51,848 bases of DNA, from NCBI GenBank assembly GCA_017994695.1, contig JAGOKF010000019.1, positions 1-51,848 of the forward strand. The letters are read 5' to 3'. The notes below the pieces were generated by a model. That model did no database searches, was not told the DNA's origin, and worked only from the letters and a program-made list of their open reading frames with translations. Made by a program: the position numbers and the translations under genes. Below, piece by piece: positions 32,534 through 42,245 of the stretch (position 1 is its first letter; each line of letters begins with the position of its first letter). Source of the DNA: Myxococcota bacterium (lineage in GTDB: Bacteria > Myxococcota_A > UBA9042 > DTJE01).

Positions 32534-34123
32534 TCAGTCGGTGGGGGGGAGGTCCAGGGCCTGTCGGAGGGCCGTTTCGAAGGCGGGATAGACCTCCTTC
32601 CCGGGGGAGAGGCTCTGGTGGTAGGACAGGTTGATGTCCTGCCACTGCTCCAGGTTCAGCAGGTAGCCCATCCAGTCCTGGGCCAGGCCCAGCGTGACGG
32701 GGGTGGGGAGTCCGGCCTCGGTGGCGATGTCCTTCGCCATGCGGGCGAAGACCGGGAAGGACTCCCCGGGCGTCGAGACGAAGGTCAGGCTCCCGACCCG
32801 GGCCACCGAGAAGATCGACCGCATCTTCGCGTTCGGGTCGTTGACGTCCACCCAGTCGTAGGGCAGGGGGCCGAACTCGGCCAGCATCATCAGGACCTCG
32901 TTGTCCGGGTGGAAGAAGAAGGAGGAGTGCCGGAATTCGATGCCGGTCTCCTCCAGGGGAGTCGGGTCCTCCAGGGCGTCGATGGCCGCCTGGGCGACGG
33001 CGTATCCGGTGCAGGTGACCTTCATGTAGTCCGCCGGGTTCATGTCGGTCTTCGTGCGGTCCCCCTCGGGGAAGGCCTCCTCGTCCAGGCCGCAGGTCGC
33101 GGGGCGTTCTGGATAGACCGACCCGATGGGTCCCTGGAGGAAGACGTGGACCCCGCCGAACACGTCCTGCATCTTCTTCCGCAGCGTTCCGACGTAGTCC
33201 GCCGAGGTGGCGTGCATCTTGTCGCCGTAGGTCGTCGGGTGGCCGGGCCAGCGGATCAACGTGAAGATGGTCGTGTCGTCGGGCTTCTTGCCGCGGATCA
33301 CGAAGAGGTCCTGGTCGTCGGCGAAGGCGTCCTCGTCGCTGTTCCGGTAGGTGCCCTGGCCCCACTCCAGCCGGGCGTCCTGGAGGTTCGCGAAGGCGTC
33401 CCGGGCCGCCTTCACGACGCCATCCTCCAGGACCTTCGTGTAGGTCTCGTCCCGGCCGGCCCCGCCCATGGGACCCCAGAGGCCGATCGTGTCGCAGGAG
33501 GAGTGGGCGTGGCTCGCGCTGATGATGGCCCGCTCGCCGGGGAAATAGACCCCGAAGTCCTCGTAGAGCCGCATCTGGATGGCCTGGTGCATCGACTCGA
33601 TGTCCTTCCGGATCAGGCCGATGGTGTCCACCCCGATCAGGATCACCGCCTCCCCGGTGGCGGTGTCGGCGATGGCCACGGCCGAGGCCAGCAGGGGGTC
33701 GTGGACCCCGTCGCTCTTGCGGCAGAGGGTGTCGTCGCCCAGGCAGAACCCGAAGCCGCCCAGGTAGCAGGGAGTGCGGGGGGAGACGTCGCCCTGCCCG
33801 GCACCCGCGGCGAAGGGGGTCGTGAAGGTCTTGTCCGTGGGGAGTTTCGGGAGGGTGTCCCAGGGGATCTCCGGTCCCTCGTCCGTGGCCGCGTCAGGGC
33901 TGCCCGGGTCCCCCGGCGGCGCGTCCGGAGGCGGAGCGACTTCCTGGTTCCCGGGGTCGGTCGTCGCGTCGGACCCGGGCACGTCGGTGGCGGGGAGGTC
34001 CGGGCCTTCGGAGAGGTCCCTGGACAGGTCCCCAGAACTGTCCGTGCCTCCACCGGAACCGCCGCACGCGGTCATCCACAGGACGGTCGTCAAAACCCAT
34101 GCGATCGAGAGAGAGCGTCTCAT
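32534..34123 (-). CDS. Diverged ceramidase-like lipoprotein
   Basis: A 529-residue lipoprotein (VLTTVLWMTAC, Cys20, then GGSGGG) with an Asp/Pro/Ser-rich tether to about residue 100. The catalytic part shares the pattern of the lipoprotein at 26142: 'AGAGQGDVSPRTPCYLGG', 'GVHDPLLASAVAI', 'AIISASHAHSSCDTIG' (metal-site His cluster), 'RWPGHPTTYGDK' and 'FVSTPGESFPVFARMAKD'. Insertions with extra Cys ('CYLGGFGFCLGDDTLC') are absent from the other copy. ATG 34123 has GAGG at five bases; the frame to 34282 lacks a signal sequence. The upstream gap 34124-34337 shows no additional gene. Confidence 0.82.
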   Translation of the reverse strand: MRRSLSIAWVLTTVLWMTACGGSGGGTDSSGDLSRDLSEGPDLPATDVPGSDATTDPGNQEVAPPPDAPPGDPGSPDAATDEGPEIPWDTLPKLPTDKTFTTPFAAGAGQGDVSPRTPCYLGGFGFCLGDDTLCRKSDGVHDPLLASAVAIADTATGEAVILIGVDTIGLIRKDIESMHQAIQMRLYEDFGVYFPGERAIISASHAHSSCDTIGLWGPMGGAGRDETYTKVLEDGVVKAARDAFANLQDARLEWGQGTYRNSDEDAFADDQDLFVIRGKKPDDTTIFTLIRWPGHPTTYGDKMHATSADYVGTLRKKMQDVFGGVHVFLQGPIGSVYPERPATCGLDEEAFPEGDRTKTDMNPADYMKVTCTGYAVAQAAIDALEDPTPLEETGIEFRHSSFFFHPDNEVLMMLAEFGPLPYDWVDVNDPNAKMRSIFSVARVGSLTFVSTPGESFPVFARMAKDIATEAGLPTPVTLGLAQDWMGYLLNLEQWQDINLSYHQSLSPGKEVYPAFETALRQALDLPPTD

Positions 34124-34337
34124 CCATGCCTCGCTGCTGCGAACAAGGGTCACCCCGGGAATCCGGGCCCGCGGAGAACCATAAGGCTTCTTTCCTCGAA
34201 GTGCCACCGGTTTGTGCAGGGAAACCGCAGTTGACCGGACTTCCAAGGACCGGCGGGTGATCGGACTGGCAGTCTGTGCCACGGTCCCGGAAACCGGCGA
34301 GTGGTGCCTCCATCGGGTCCCGGGTTCCGCTGGGGCG

Positions 34338-35633
34338 TCAGGGACTCAGGGCGCGCAGGCGGGCCTCGGTGACGTCGGAGACCCGCAGCCCCACGTTGGA
34401 CTCGCTGAGGCGGGGCAGGAAGACCGTCGCCCGATCTCGCCGGAGATCCAGCGCGATGGCCAGCGACAGGGGCGGCGGCACCCGCCGGGGGTCCGGCGAG
34501 TCGTTCCAGGCGTGGAGCACGACCTTCCACAGGCGGCCCTTGCGGTCCCAGGCGACCTTCAGGGGCACCAGGAAGGACTCCGCGTCGACGTAGAGGACCA
34601 CCCGCCCGTAGGGGTGCGGGGAGAGGGCCGTGTCCATCTTCGGTCGCCCCTCCAGCACGTAGACCGGTCGCGGCTCCCAGAGGATCCGCGGATTGAACGG
34701 CCCGGGACCCTCCCCCTGGAGCACCTGCCGGACCTTCGGGCCGAGGGGCACCCCGGCGTGCATCGGGGCCAGGATCGTGGCCCGGCCGACCAGGGTCCAG
34801 TCGTACCACTCCGGGTGGCCCGAGTATCCCCGGATGTCCTCCCAGAGCATGTCGCTCTGGTTCCAGGTGACCCCCGGAGTTCCCGACAGCATCTTCAGGT
34901 CCCTTCGCATCGACGGCAAAAACGCGAATCCCACCTGGTCCAGGGGGCGCTCGTAGCGGGTCAGCAGCGCCGCGACCTGCCGGCGATCCTCGGGGCGCCG
35001 GGCCACGGCGATGGAGGCGTACTGGATGTCGTCCCGGGCCAGCACGCCCAGGTCCGGCAGGGGCGGCAGGTCGGTCCGGTGCATCACCCGGTGGATCGCC
35101 TCCCAGACCCATTCCTCGCTGCGCCAGATCCCGCTGCGGGCCCGGATCCACAGGGCCTCGAACCACAGGCGGGCGTCGTCCCCCTGCCAGGCGTAGGCGG
35201 CGTTGTAGGCCACCTGTAGCCCGTCCCGGGGAGCGGGGAACGGCAGGCCCGCCTGGTAGCCCTGGACGGCCTTGGTGCGGTAGTCCTTCGGACCCGTCTG
35301 CCGGACCTGCACCCGGGAGGCTCCCTCTCGGGTGGCCCGGACGTAGCCCTCGGAGGGGTGCATCGGGCGGTAGGGCGCGAGGTTCAGCGCCAGGCCCAGG
35401 CGATCGATCCACTGGTCCAGCCCGGCGGGGATCATCGCCCTGGCCAGGCTCCGGTTCGAGGCGTCCAGGACCTGTCCCGGGCCGATCCCGTCGGGCCAGG
35501 GGTCCGGGGAGAAGCCCACCTGCCGGGCCCAGTTCTCGACGGTCAGGTCCTCGAAGGATGCCTCCTGGGGCCTTGCGGTCGCGGGGACCAGCATCAGGAG
35601 CAGCAGCCTCAGCAATCCGTTCCGGGTCCTCAT
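34338..35633 (-). CDS. DUF1329 family exported protein
   Basis: A 431-residue secreted protein (signal peptide MRTRNGLLRLLLLMLVPATA) matching the DUF1329 family: an N-terminal 'NWARQVGFSPDPWPDGIGPG', middle 'YRTKAVQGYQAGLPFPAP' and 'LWIRARSGIWRSEEWVWEAI', and a C-terminal outer-membrane-lipoprotein-sorting (LolA-like) fold ('GRVVLYVDAESFLVPLKVAW'). In other bacteria DUF1329 is encoded beside DUF1302 and lipid-export components, exactly as here; a periplasmic lipid-carrier role is inferred. The start ATG 35633 follows GGGAGGCGATTCC and lies 28 bases after the DUF1302 stop. Confidence 0.88.
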   Translation of the reverse strand: MRTRNGLLRLLLLMLVPATARPQEASFEDLTVENWARQVGFSPDPWPDGIGPGQVLDASNRSLARAMIPAGLDQWIDRLGLALNLAPYRPMHPSEGYVRATREGASRVQVRQTGPKDYRTKAVQGYQAGLPFPAPRDGLQVAYNAAYAWQGDDARLWFEALWIRARSGIWRSEEWVWEAIHRVMHRTDLPPLPDLGVLARDDIQYASIAVARRPEDRRQVAALLTRYERPLDQVGFAFLPSMRRDLKMLSGTPGVTWNQSDMLWEDIRGYSGHPEWYDWTLVGRATILAPMHAGVPLGPKVRQVLQGEGPGPFNPRILWEPRPVYVLEGRPKMDTALSPHPYGRVVLYVDAESFLVPLKVAWDRKGRLWKVVLHAWNDSPDPRRVPPPLSLAIALDLRRDRATVFLPRLSESNVGLRVSDVTEARLRALSP

Positions 35634-35661
35634 CGGAATCGCCTCCCGCGGCATCGGGCCG

Positions 35662-37428
35662 CTAGAACTGGTACCGGAAGGTGAAGTTGACCTCATCCCG
35701 GTCCCGGAAGAACCCCAGGCCGTCGTAGGGGTCGTCCCCGAAGAAATGGTGGTAGGCCACCTGGGCCCGCATCGAGTCCCCGAGGCGGAATCCCAGGGCC
35801 ACGCTGGCGAAGCCGCTGCCGTGGCGGGACGACTGGCGCTTCAGCGTCCACTTCTCGATCTCGCCCATCCGCTCGACGTTCCAGGTGGTGGTCTTCGGGA
35901 TGAAGCCCGCGGCCACCCGGGGGGTGAAGATGCCCTGGAAGAAGGTGCTGGTCAGGGCCCCGACGATCTGGAACTGGTGCTTCGACACCACGGTGGAGTC
36001 GTACCCCGGCACGTCCACCACGGCCCCGTCCCGGTCCAGGTCGTCCAGGGAGGGGATCACCTGGTGGCGGAACTGCAGCACCAGCAGGAAGGGCTCCTCC
36101 CGGTTCACCGGGCGGATCCAGAAGGGTTGCTGGAGGGTGACCTGGTAGTTGAAGACCAGCAGTTTCCGGGCCTGGAAGGGCACCTTCTCGAACCAGTCGC
36201 CGTCCCGCTGGATCACCTCGGGGTCCTTCTGGGCCGCCGCAGACCATCGGGCGAAGGTCCGGGAGGGCTCCAGGGCGGCCTCCAGTTTCAGCATCGTGCC
36301 CAGGGGGAAGGGGACCTGCCCCTCCAGCGACAGCCCGATCACGTGCTGGCGGGGGAAGCCCAGCACGACCTCGTAGGTCCCCCGGGTCACCTGGATGTCC
36401 TGGGAGGCCTCGTCCCAGGTCCCGGGGCGCAGCGTGTACTGGGGGATCGGGGGAGTCCACTGGTGGCCCCACCAGTACATCAGCGAGTAGCCCAGGTGGG
36501 GACCCGCCTGGCCCTTCCACCGGAACCCCACGCGGCTGTCCTTCCCGAACTCGTGGGGGACATCGAGGGTCTTGCTGTAGATCTTCTTGGGTCCGATGGA
36601 GTCGTTCAACTGCTTCGGGGGCGTCGGAAGCCCGAAGGCGCCCACGAAGGTCAGGGGGACCGACACGGTGTCCTCGCCCCGCTCGAACAGGGGCAGCATC
36701 GGGACCCAGACCACGTCGAGCCCCCCCCGGAGCGCCGGGATGTCGGCCATCACCCGGACCATCCACAGAGGCATCCGCTGGTCCTCGAAGGACTCGAACA
36801 TCCCGAAGTGCCAGGTGGCGTCCACGGGGTTCACGACGTCCATCAGGCGGTTGCTCCCCGCCTCCCCCCAGGCCACCAGCTGCTTCCCCAGGCGGAGGTC
36901 CAGCCAGGGGGTGGCCCGGAAGTTCACGAAGAACTCCCGGAGGCTGGTCTCGTTGTAGTAGCGGTCCCGGACCCACTCCCGGCGCCGCTTCGCGTTCTTC
37001 GTCCCGGCGTATCCCCCCTCGGGGACCTGGGCGTCGTCGTCGGCGCTGGTGGCCAGGGATCGGGCCACCCGGAGGGTCAGGTGGGTCCAGACCCGGGGCG
37101 TCGGGCGCCAGTCGGCCGTCGCCTGGAAGGTGAAGCGGCTCATCGAGAGCTTCCCGAACATCCCGCCGTGATTGGTGGGGTTGCCGTCCTTGTCGAAGGC
37201 GGCCTGGTCCCGGGCCACGAAGACTCCCGTCTGGTTCTGGAGGAAGGCGGTCACCCGCCAGGAGGGCTCCTGGTCCGTCGCCAGCGGCGTGGCCAGGCCG
37301 GCCTCCGGGGAGGCCGCGGGAGGCGGCGGGAGGGGAGGCGAAGCCTCCTGGGACAGGGCCGGGTGGCTCCCGATGAGCATCCCGAACACCAGGGACCAGC
37401 AGGTGCCATTCCAAGCACGGTCGCGCAT
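35662..37428 (-). CDS. DUF1302 family outer-membrane protein
   Basis: A 588-residue exported protein (signal peptide ending near 'SHPALSQ') and a Pro-rich linker, then a beta-barrel-like body. 'DLRLGKQLVAWGEAGSNRLMDVVNP' is the hallmark DUF1302 segment. The protein has alternating aromatic strands throughout and terminates in 'VNFTFRYQF', the C-terminal Phe expected for BAM-inserted outer-membrane barrels. It is paired with DUF1329 (28-base gap) and preceded by a lipoprotein (51-base gap), forming a probable three-gene operon from the promoter at 38468-38497. Hydrophobic-compound or lipid transport is the family-based guess. Confidence 0.9.
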   Translation of the reverse strand: MRDRAWNGTCWSLVFGMLIGSHPALSQEASPPLPPPPAASPEAGLATPLATDQEPSWRVTAFLQNQTGVFVARDQAAFDKDGNPTNHGGMFGKLSMSRFTFQATADWRPTPRVWTHLTLRVARSLATSADDDAQVPEGGYAGTKNAKRRREWVRDRYYNETSLREFFVNFRATPWLDLRLGKQLVAWGEAGSNRLMDVVNPVDATWHFGMFESFEDQRMPLWMVRVMADIPALRGGLDVVWVPMLPLFERGEDTVSVPLTFVGAFGLPTPPKQLNDSIGPKKIYSKTLDVPHEFGKDSRVGFRWKGQAGPHLGYSLMYWWGHQWTPPIPQYTLRPGTWDEASQDIQVTRGTYEVVLGFPRQHVIGLSLEGQVPFPLGTMLKLEAALEPSRTFARWSAAAQKDPEVIQRDGDWFEKVPFQARKLLVFNYQVTLQQPFWIRPVNREEPFLLVLQFRHQVIPSLDDLDRDGAVVDVPGYDSTVVSKHQFQIVGALTSTFFQGIFTPRVAAGFIPKTTTWNVERMGEIEKWTLKRQSSRHGSGFASVALGFRLGDSMRAQVAYHHFFGDDPYDGLGFFRDRDEVNFTFRYQF

Positions 37429-37479
37429 GAGGGACCTCGCGGTGGAGTCGTCGGAGTCTCCCGGTCCGGGGACCGGCCG

Positions 37480-38424
37480 TCAGTAGGGGTTGGCCTCGTC
37501 CACGACGCACTCGGGCTTGTTCTGCGGCGTGGGATTCCGGTCCGGGTGCGCTGGGTCCGAGAGGTAGATGTTCGAGATGGCGATGCTGTCCTGGTACGCG
37601 AAGAGCGTGACCTCGGGCGGGTCCGGGTCCTGGGCGGTGGGAGGCCGGATGTGGGCCTTGAAGGGGACCCCGTCCACCTGCACCTCCAGGCGGTACTGCT
37701 GGCCCGGGGTGAGGTTCGCGATGATGTAGCGGCTGGTTCCCTCCTTGCCGGTGGTGGTGAAGGGGGCCTTCGAGGGGGCGCCGGGGAGGTCGTTGTTGGG
37801 GTCGAAGTACCGGACCTCGCCCACCGGATCGCCCCCCTCCACGGGGACCGCCCGGACGGTGGCGCATCCCACGAACTCCTCCTCGCGGGTCGCGGGATTG
37901 GTCCAGTACATCGTGCCGGCCAGGATGCCCTTGGCCCGATCCACGGTGATGCCGGCGGTCTTCGGCGCGGTGGTATAGGTGATCGTGTCCACGGCGTAGA
38001 TGCGCTTGCCCTGGGAGTCCGACGGGATGTTGAACTGGTAGGTCGTCTGGAACTTCATCGGGATGCCCGACGTCACCTCCTCCTGGCCGGTGGAACGGAA
38101 GCCCACCAGGATGCCCGGGGGCAGGGTCAGCTGGAAGACGCCGTCGTCCCCGGACTTCAGGGGGGCGATCCCCGCGACCGGCTCCCCGGTGTCGTTGTCC
38201 AGCACCGTGATGTCCACCCCCTTGCGGCCCTTCTTGGCCTTGAAGTCCACCAACTGCCCGATGAAGGTCGTCGCGGTGGCGTCCTGGCCCGACGCGGTGT
38301 CCTGCCCCGTCGAAGTGTCCTGGGCCGTGGTGGCGTCCGTGCCGGATCCGGAGTCGTTGCAGGCCGCCAGGCCGAGGAGTCCCGCGGCCAGGACCAGGGA
38401 TGCCGGGATTCGAAAGGTCTTCAT
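37480..38424 (-). CDS. Lipoprotein with QDT-repeat tether, first gene of the DUF1302/1329 run
   Basis: A 314-residue lipoprotein (LAAGLLGLAAC, Cys22). Its tether uses Ser/Thr-Gly-Gln-Asp-Thr repeats ('AQDTSTGQDTASGQDATA'), unlike the DPG type. The mature part has two or three beta-sandwich-like, carboxypeptidase-regulatory-like units ('DFKAKKGRKGVDITVLDND', 'TGEPVAGIAPLKSGDDGVFQ', 'SRYIIANLTPGQQYRLEVQV'). No enzyme motif. AGGAGTGGCAAG precedes ATG 38424; the upstream 16 codons to 38472 are outside the signal peptide. Confidence 0.85.
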   Translation of the reverse strand: MKTFRIPASLVLAAGLLGLAACNDSGSGTDATTAQDTSTGQDTASGQDATATTFIGQLVDFKAKKGRKGVDITVLDNDTGEPVAGIAPLKSGDDGVFQLTLPPGILVGFRSTGQEEVTSGIPMKFQTTYQFNIPSDSQGKRIYAVDTITYTTAPKTAGITVDRAKGILAGTMYWTNPATREEEFVGCATVRAVPVEGGDPVGEVRYFDPNNDLPGAPSKAPFTTTGKEGTSRYIIANLTPGQQYRLEVQVDGVPFKAHIRPPTAQDPDPPEVTLFAYQDSIAISNIYLSDPAHPDRNPTPQNKPECVVDEANPY

Positions 38425-38467
38425 CTTGCCACTCCTGCGAAATGTCTTGGAATCCGGGACCGGTACA

Positions 38468-38497
38468 ATCATCCATGCCTTTCCCGATCGCCGTCAA
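38468..38497 (-). promoter_or_regulatory. Candidate sigma70 promoter for the lipoprotein-DUF1302-DUF1329 operon
   Basis: Minus-strand TTGACG (38492-38497), an 18-base spacer and GATGAT (38468-38473); five and four of six consensus matches. Predicted start near 38461, about 37 bases ahead of the ATG. Confidence 0.45.
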
Positions 38498-38577
38498 GCC
38501 CCACCGGAAGGCCCCGGGACGGCGGGCCCGCCGGGGAAGGACGGGGGGAGGAACGGATTGACGGGTCCGGGATCGGG

Positions 38578-39336
38578 ATGCATGCTGGGCCGGATTCGTT
38601 CCGGGGGGGTCGGGGCTTGTCCCGGGTGGCGAAGACGGTCCATCTGGAGGTGCGGTTCCTGGGACTCGTGTCCTACCGGGAGGGGCTGGAGGCGCAGCGA
38701 ACGGCCCGGGAGGAGGTGGCGTCCGGGGCCCTCCAGGGCATCCTGCTGGCCCTGCGCCATCCTCCGGTGATCACCCTCGGACGGCGGACCGACCCCCGGG
38801 AGGTGCACCGGACGCCGGAGGACCTGGCCCGCCAGGGGATCGACCTGGTGCCTGCGGATCGGGGAGGCGGCGCCACCTGGCACTACCCGGAGCAGGCGGT
38901 GGTCTACCCGGTGCTGGACCTCCAGGCTCTCCGCCTGTCGGTCCCCGGGCTGCTGCAGTGCATCGGGGATGCGGTCCTCGAACTTCTGTCCCGGATGGGC
39001 GTCGAGGCGACCTGGGATCCAGACCGGCCCGGGGCCTGGGTGGACGGGGCCAAGATCGCGTCGGTGGGGCTTCACCTGCACCGGGGCATCACCACGCACG
39101 GCGTCGCGGTGAACCTGGGGAGGGACCTCCGGGGATTCGGGTGGGTGGACCCCTGCAAGATGGCCGGCCTCGCGGTCACCTGCGTCGAGGACCGGACGGG
39201 ACGGTGTCCCGATCCAGACCAGGTGTCCCGTGACCTCGCCCTGGACCTCGCCCGGAGGCTCCGGACCCCGGGACGTCTTGACCCCGGAACCGCCGCCGGC
39301 CAAGATCACCCGGCCCGGGGGAGGGGATCGCCGTGA
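38578..39336 (+). CDS. lipB: Octanoyltransferase LipB
   Basis: Transfers octanoate from acyl carrier protein to lipoyl domains of 2-oxoacid dehydrogenases and the glycine cleavage system. Family blocks: 'PPVITLGRRTDPREV', 'DRGGGATWHYPEQAVVYPV', 'GAWVDGAKIASVGLHLHRG' with the catalytic Lys, 'ITTHGVAVNLGRDL' and 'VDPCKMAGLAVTCVED' with the catalytic Cys (usual PCGI replaced by PCKM). Possible starts are ATG 38578, TTG 38617 and GTG 38626; the first conserved segment ('LEVRFLGLVSYREG') begins just after 38626, so the true protein may be 236 rather than 252 residues. The stop overlaps the next gene by GTGA. The C-terminal 25 residues are not conserved-looking. Confidence 0.92.
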   Translation: MHAGPDSFRGGRGLSRVAKTVHLEVRFLGLVSYREGLEAQRTAREEVASGALQGILLALRHPPVITLGRRTDPREVHRTPEDLARQGIDLVPADRGGGATWHYPEQAVVYPVLDLQALRLSVPGLLQCIGDAVLELLSRMGVEATWDPDRPGAWVDGAKIASVGLHLHRGITTHGVAVNLGRDLRGFGWVDPCKMAGLAVTCVEDRTGRCPDPDQVSRDLALDLARRLRTPGRLDPGTAAGQDHPARGRGSP

Positions 39337-40235
39337 CGATCCGTGCGGAAGAGGCCCTGGATCGGTACTTGCACCGGAAGAACGGGATGGATTACGGACC
39401 GTTCACGATCCGGGAGATGGAGCACCTGATCGAGTCGGGGGAACTGACCGCCGACTCGGAGATCCGGAAGCGGCGGGAACGGGAGTGGCACCGCCTCGGG
39501 GACGTCCCCCACTTTCGGGACTACCTGGAGGAGAAGACCCGCCGGGAAATGGAAGCGGCGCGGCAGCGGGAACTCCAGGCGGACCAGAGCCTGCTCCGGC
39601 GCCGAAGCCGCCGCGCGTCCACGCTGCCCTGGTGGATCGCCGGCGGCGTGGCGCTGGCTGGCGTGGCCACGGGCGTCCTGCTGGTCCGGGAACCGCCCCA
39701 GGCCCTGGCGGGATATCCGCTGCGGTTCTACCGGGAGTTCCCCCTGGACCCGATCACTCCCCTCCGGGCGATGGAGATGGCGCCCGTCAAGGTCGCCCGG
39801 GTGGATCCGCCCCCCCGGGCTCCGGCGGCCGGGAAGCGGCGCCCGAGGCCGGCGGCCGGGGTCGGCACCGGACCCGGGGGCGCCCAGTTGCTGGGCGTCG
39901 AACTGGAACTGTCCTATGAGAACGCGGACGGTTCGGCCGTGACGAGGCCCCTGAGCGCCGAGGATCTCCAGGGGATCCAGCGGCAGGTTTCGGGGCGCCT
40001 GGTCCGGTGCTTCAAGGCCGAGGCGATCCGGAATGCCGAGTTCCAGGGGGGATCGGTCTTCGTGTACATCGCTCCGAGCGGGCGGACCCAGGTGTCGAAG
40101 GTGGACACGAGACCCCCGGCCTCGGGGGAACTGATCTCCTGCATCCGGGGGTCCACGGCCGGGGTCTCCGTGGCTCCTTTCGCGGGCGGGGCCCAGGTGA
40201 TGGAGATCCCCCTGCGGGTGGCCGGCGCGGAGTGA
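39333..40235 (+). CDS. GYF-domain/AgmX-PglI C-terminal domain membrane protein
   Basis: A 300-residue bitopic protein. Residues about 15-65 are a GYF_2-type domain ('DYGPFTIREMEHLIESGEL', 'EWHRLGDVPHFRDY'), then a charged helix, one transmembrane helix at about 98-117 ('WWIAGGVALAGVATGVLLV'), a Pro-rich linker, and an extracytoplasmic TonB/AgmX-PglI-like C-terminal domain ('GRLVRCFKAEAIRNAEF', 'SVFVYIAPSGRTQVSKV', 'SCIRGSTAGVSVAPF') with two conserved-spacing Cys. AgmX-type proteins belong to myxobacterial envelope/motility machinery; a cytoplasm-to-periplasm linker role is inferred. The GTG start at 39333 overlaps the lipB stop, so it is translationally coupled to lipB. Confidence 0.85.
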   Translation: MTIRAEEALDRYLHRKNGMDYGPFTIREMEHLIESGELTADSEIRKRREREWHRLGDVPHFRDYLEEKTRREMEAARQRELQADQSLLRRRSRRASTLPWWIAGGVALAGVATGVLLVREPPQALAGYPLRFYREFPLDPITPLRAMEMAPVKVARVDPPPRAPAAGKRRPRPAAGVGTGPGGAQLLGVELELSYENADGSAVTRPLSAEDLQGIQRQVSGRLVRCFKAEAIRNAEFQGGSVFVYIAPSGRTQVSKVDTRPPASGELISCIRGSTAGVSVAPFAGGAQVMEIPLRVAGAE

Positions 40236-40292
40236 TCCGCCCGGGACGGTCCCAGGAAACCAAGACAGCCGGGCAGGGCAGGCGCGGGCGGG

Positions 40293-42128
<1,836 letters not shown>

Positions 42129-42215
42129 GTTCCTCCTGATCGCGCCCGCCCCCCTGCAGACTCCCGACCGACCCCTGCGGGCTCTACCCCTTCGCCCCAT
42201 GCGAACGGGTGGCGG

Positions 42216-42245
42216 ATATTACGGGCAGTCGGGCGGGGATGTCAA
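42216..42245 (-). promoter_or_regulatory. rpsA promoter
   Basis: Minus-strand TTGACA (42240-42245, perfect), an 18-base spacer and TAATAT (42216-42221). The -35 lies in the last codons of the upstream flavoprotein gene. The leader 42129-42209 is G-rich before the AGGAGG ribosome site. Confidence 0.55.

Noticed and set aside
23392-34282. The 13-mer CAGTCTGTGCCAC at 23392-23404 and 34270-34282
   Set aside because: Matches of this length are expected by chance several times in a 52-kb window; the two contexts share nothing else.
35746-38577. Very long plus-strand frame running opposite DUF1302 and into lipB
   Set aside because: Only the last part (from 38578) encodes a recognisable protein. 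The rest is antisense to two well-supported genes and has no start signal.
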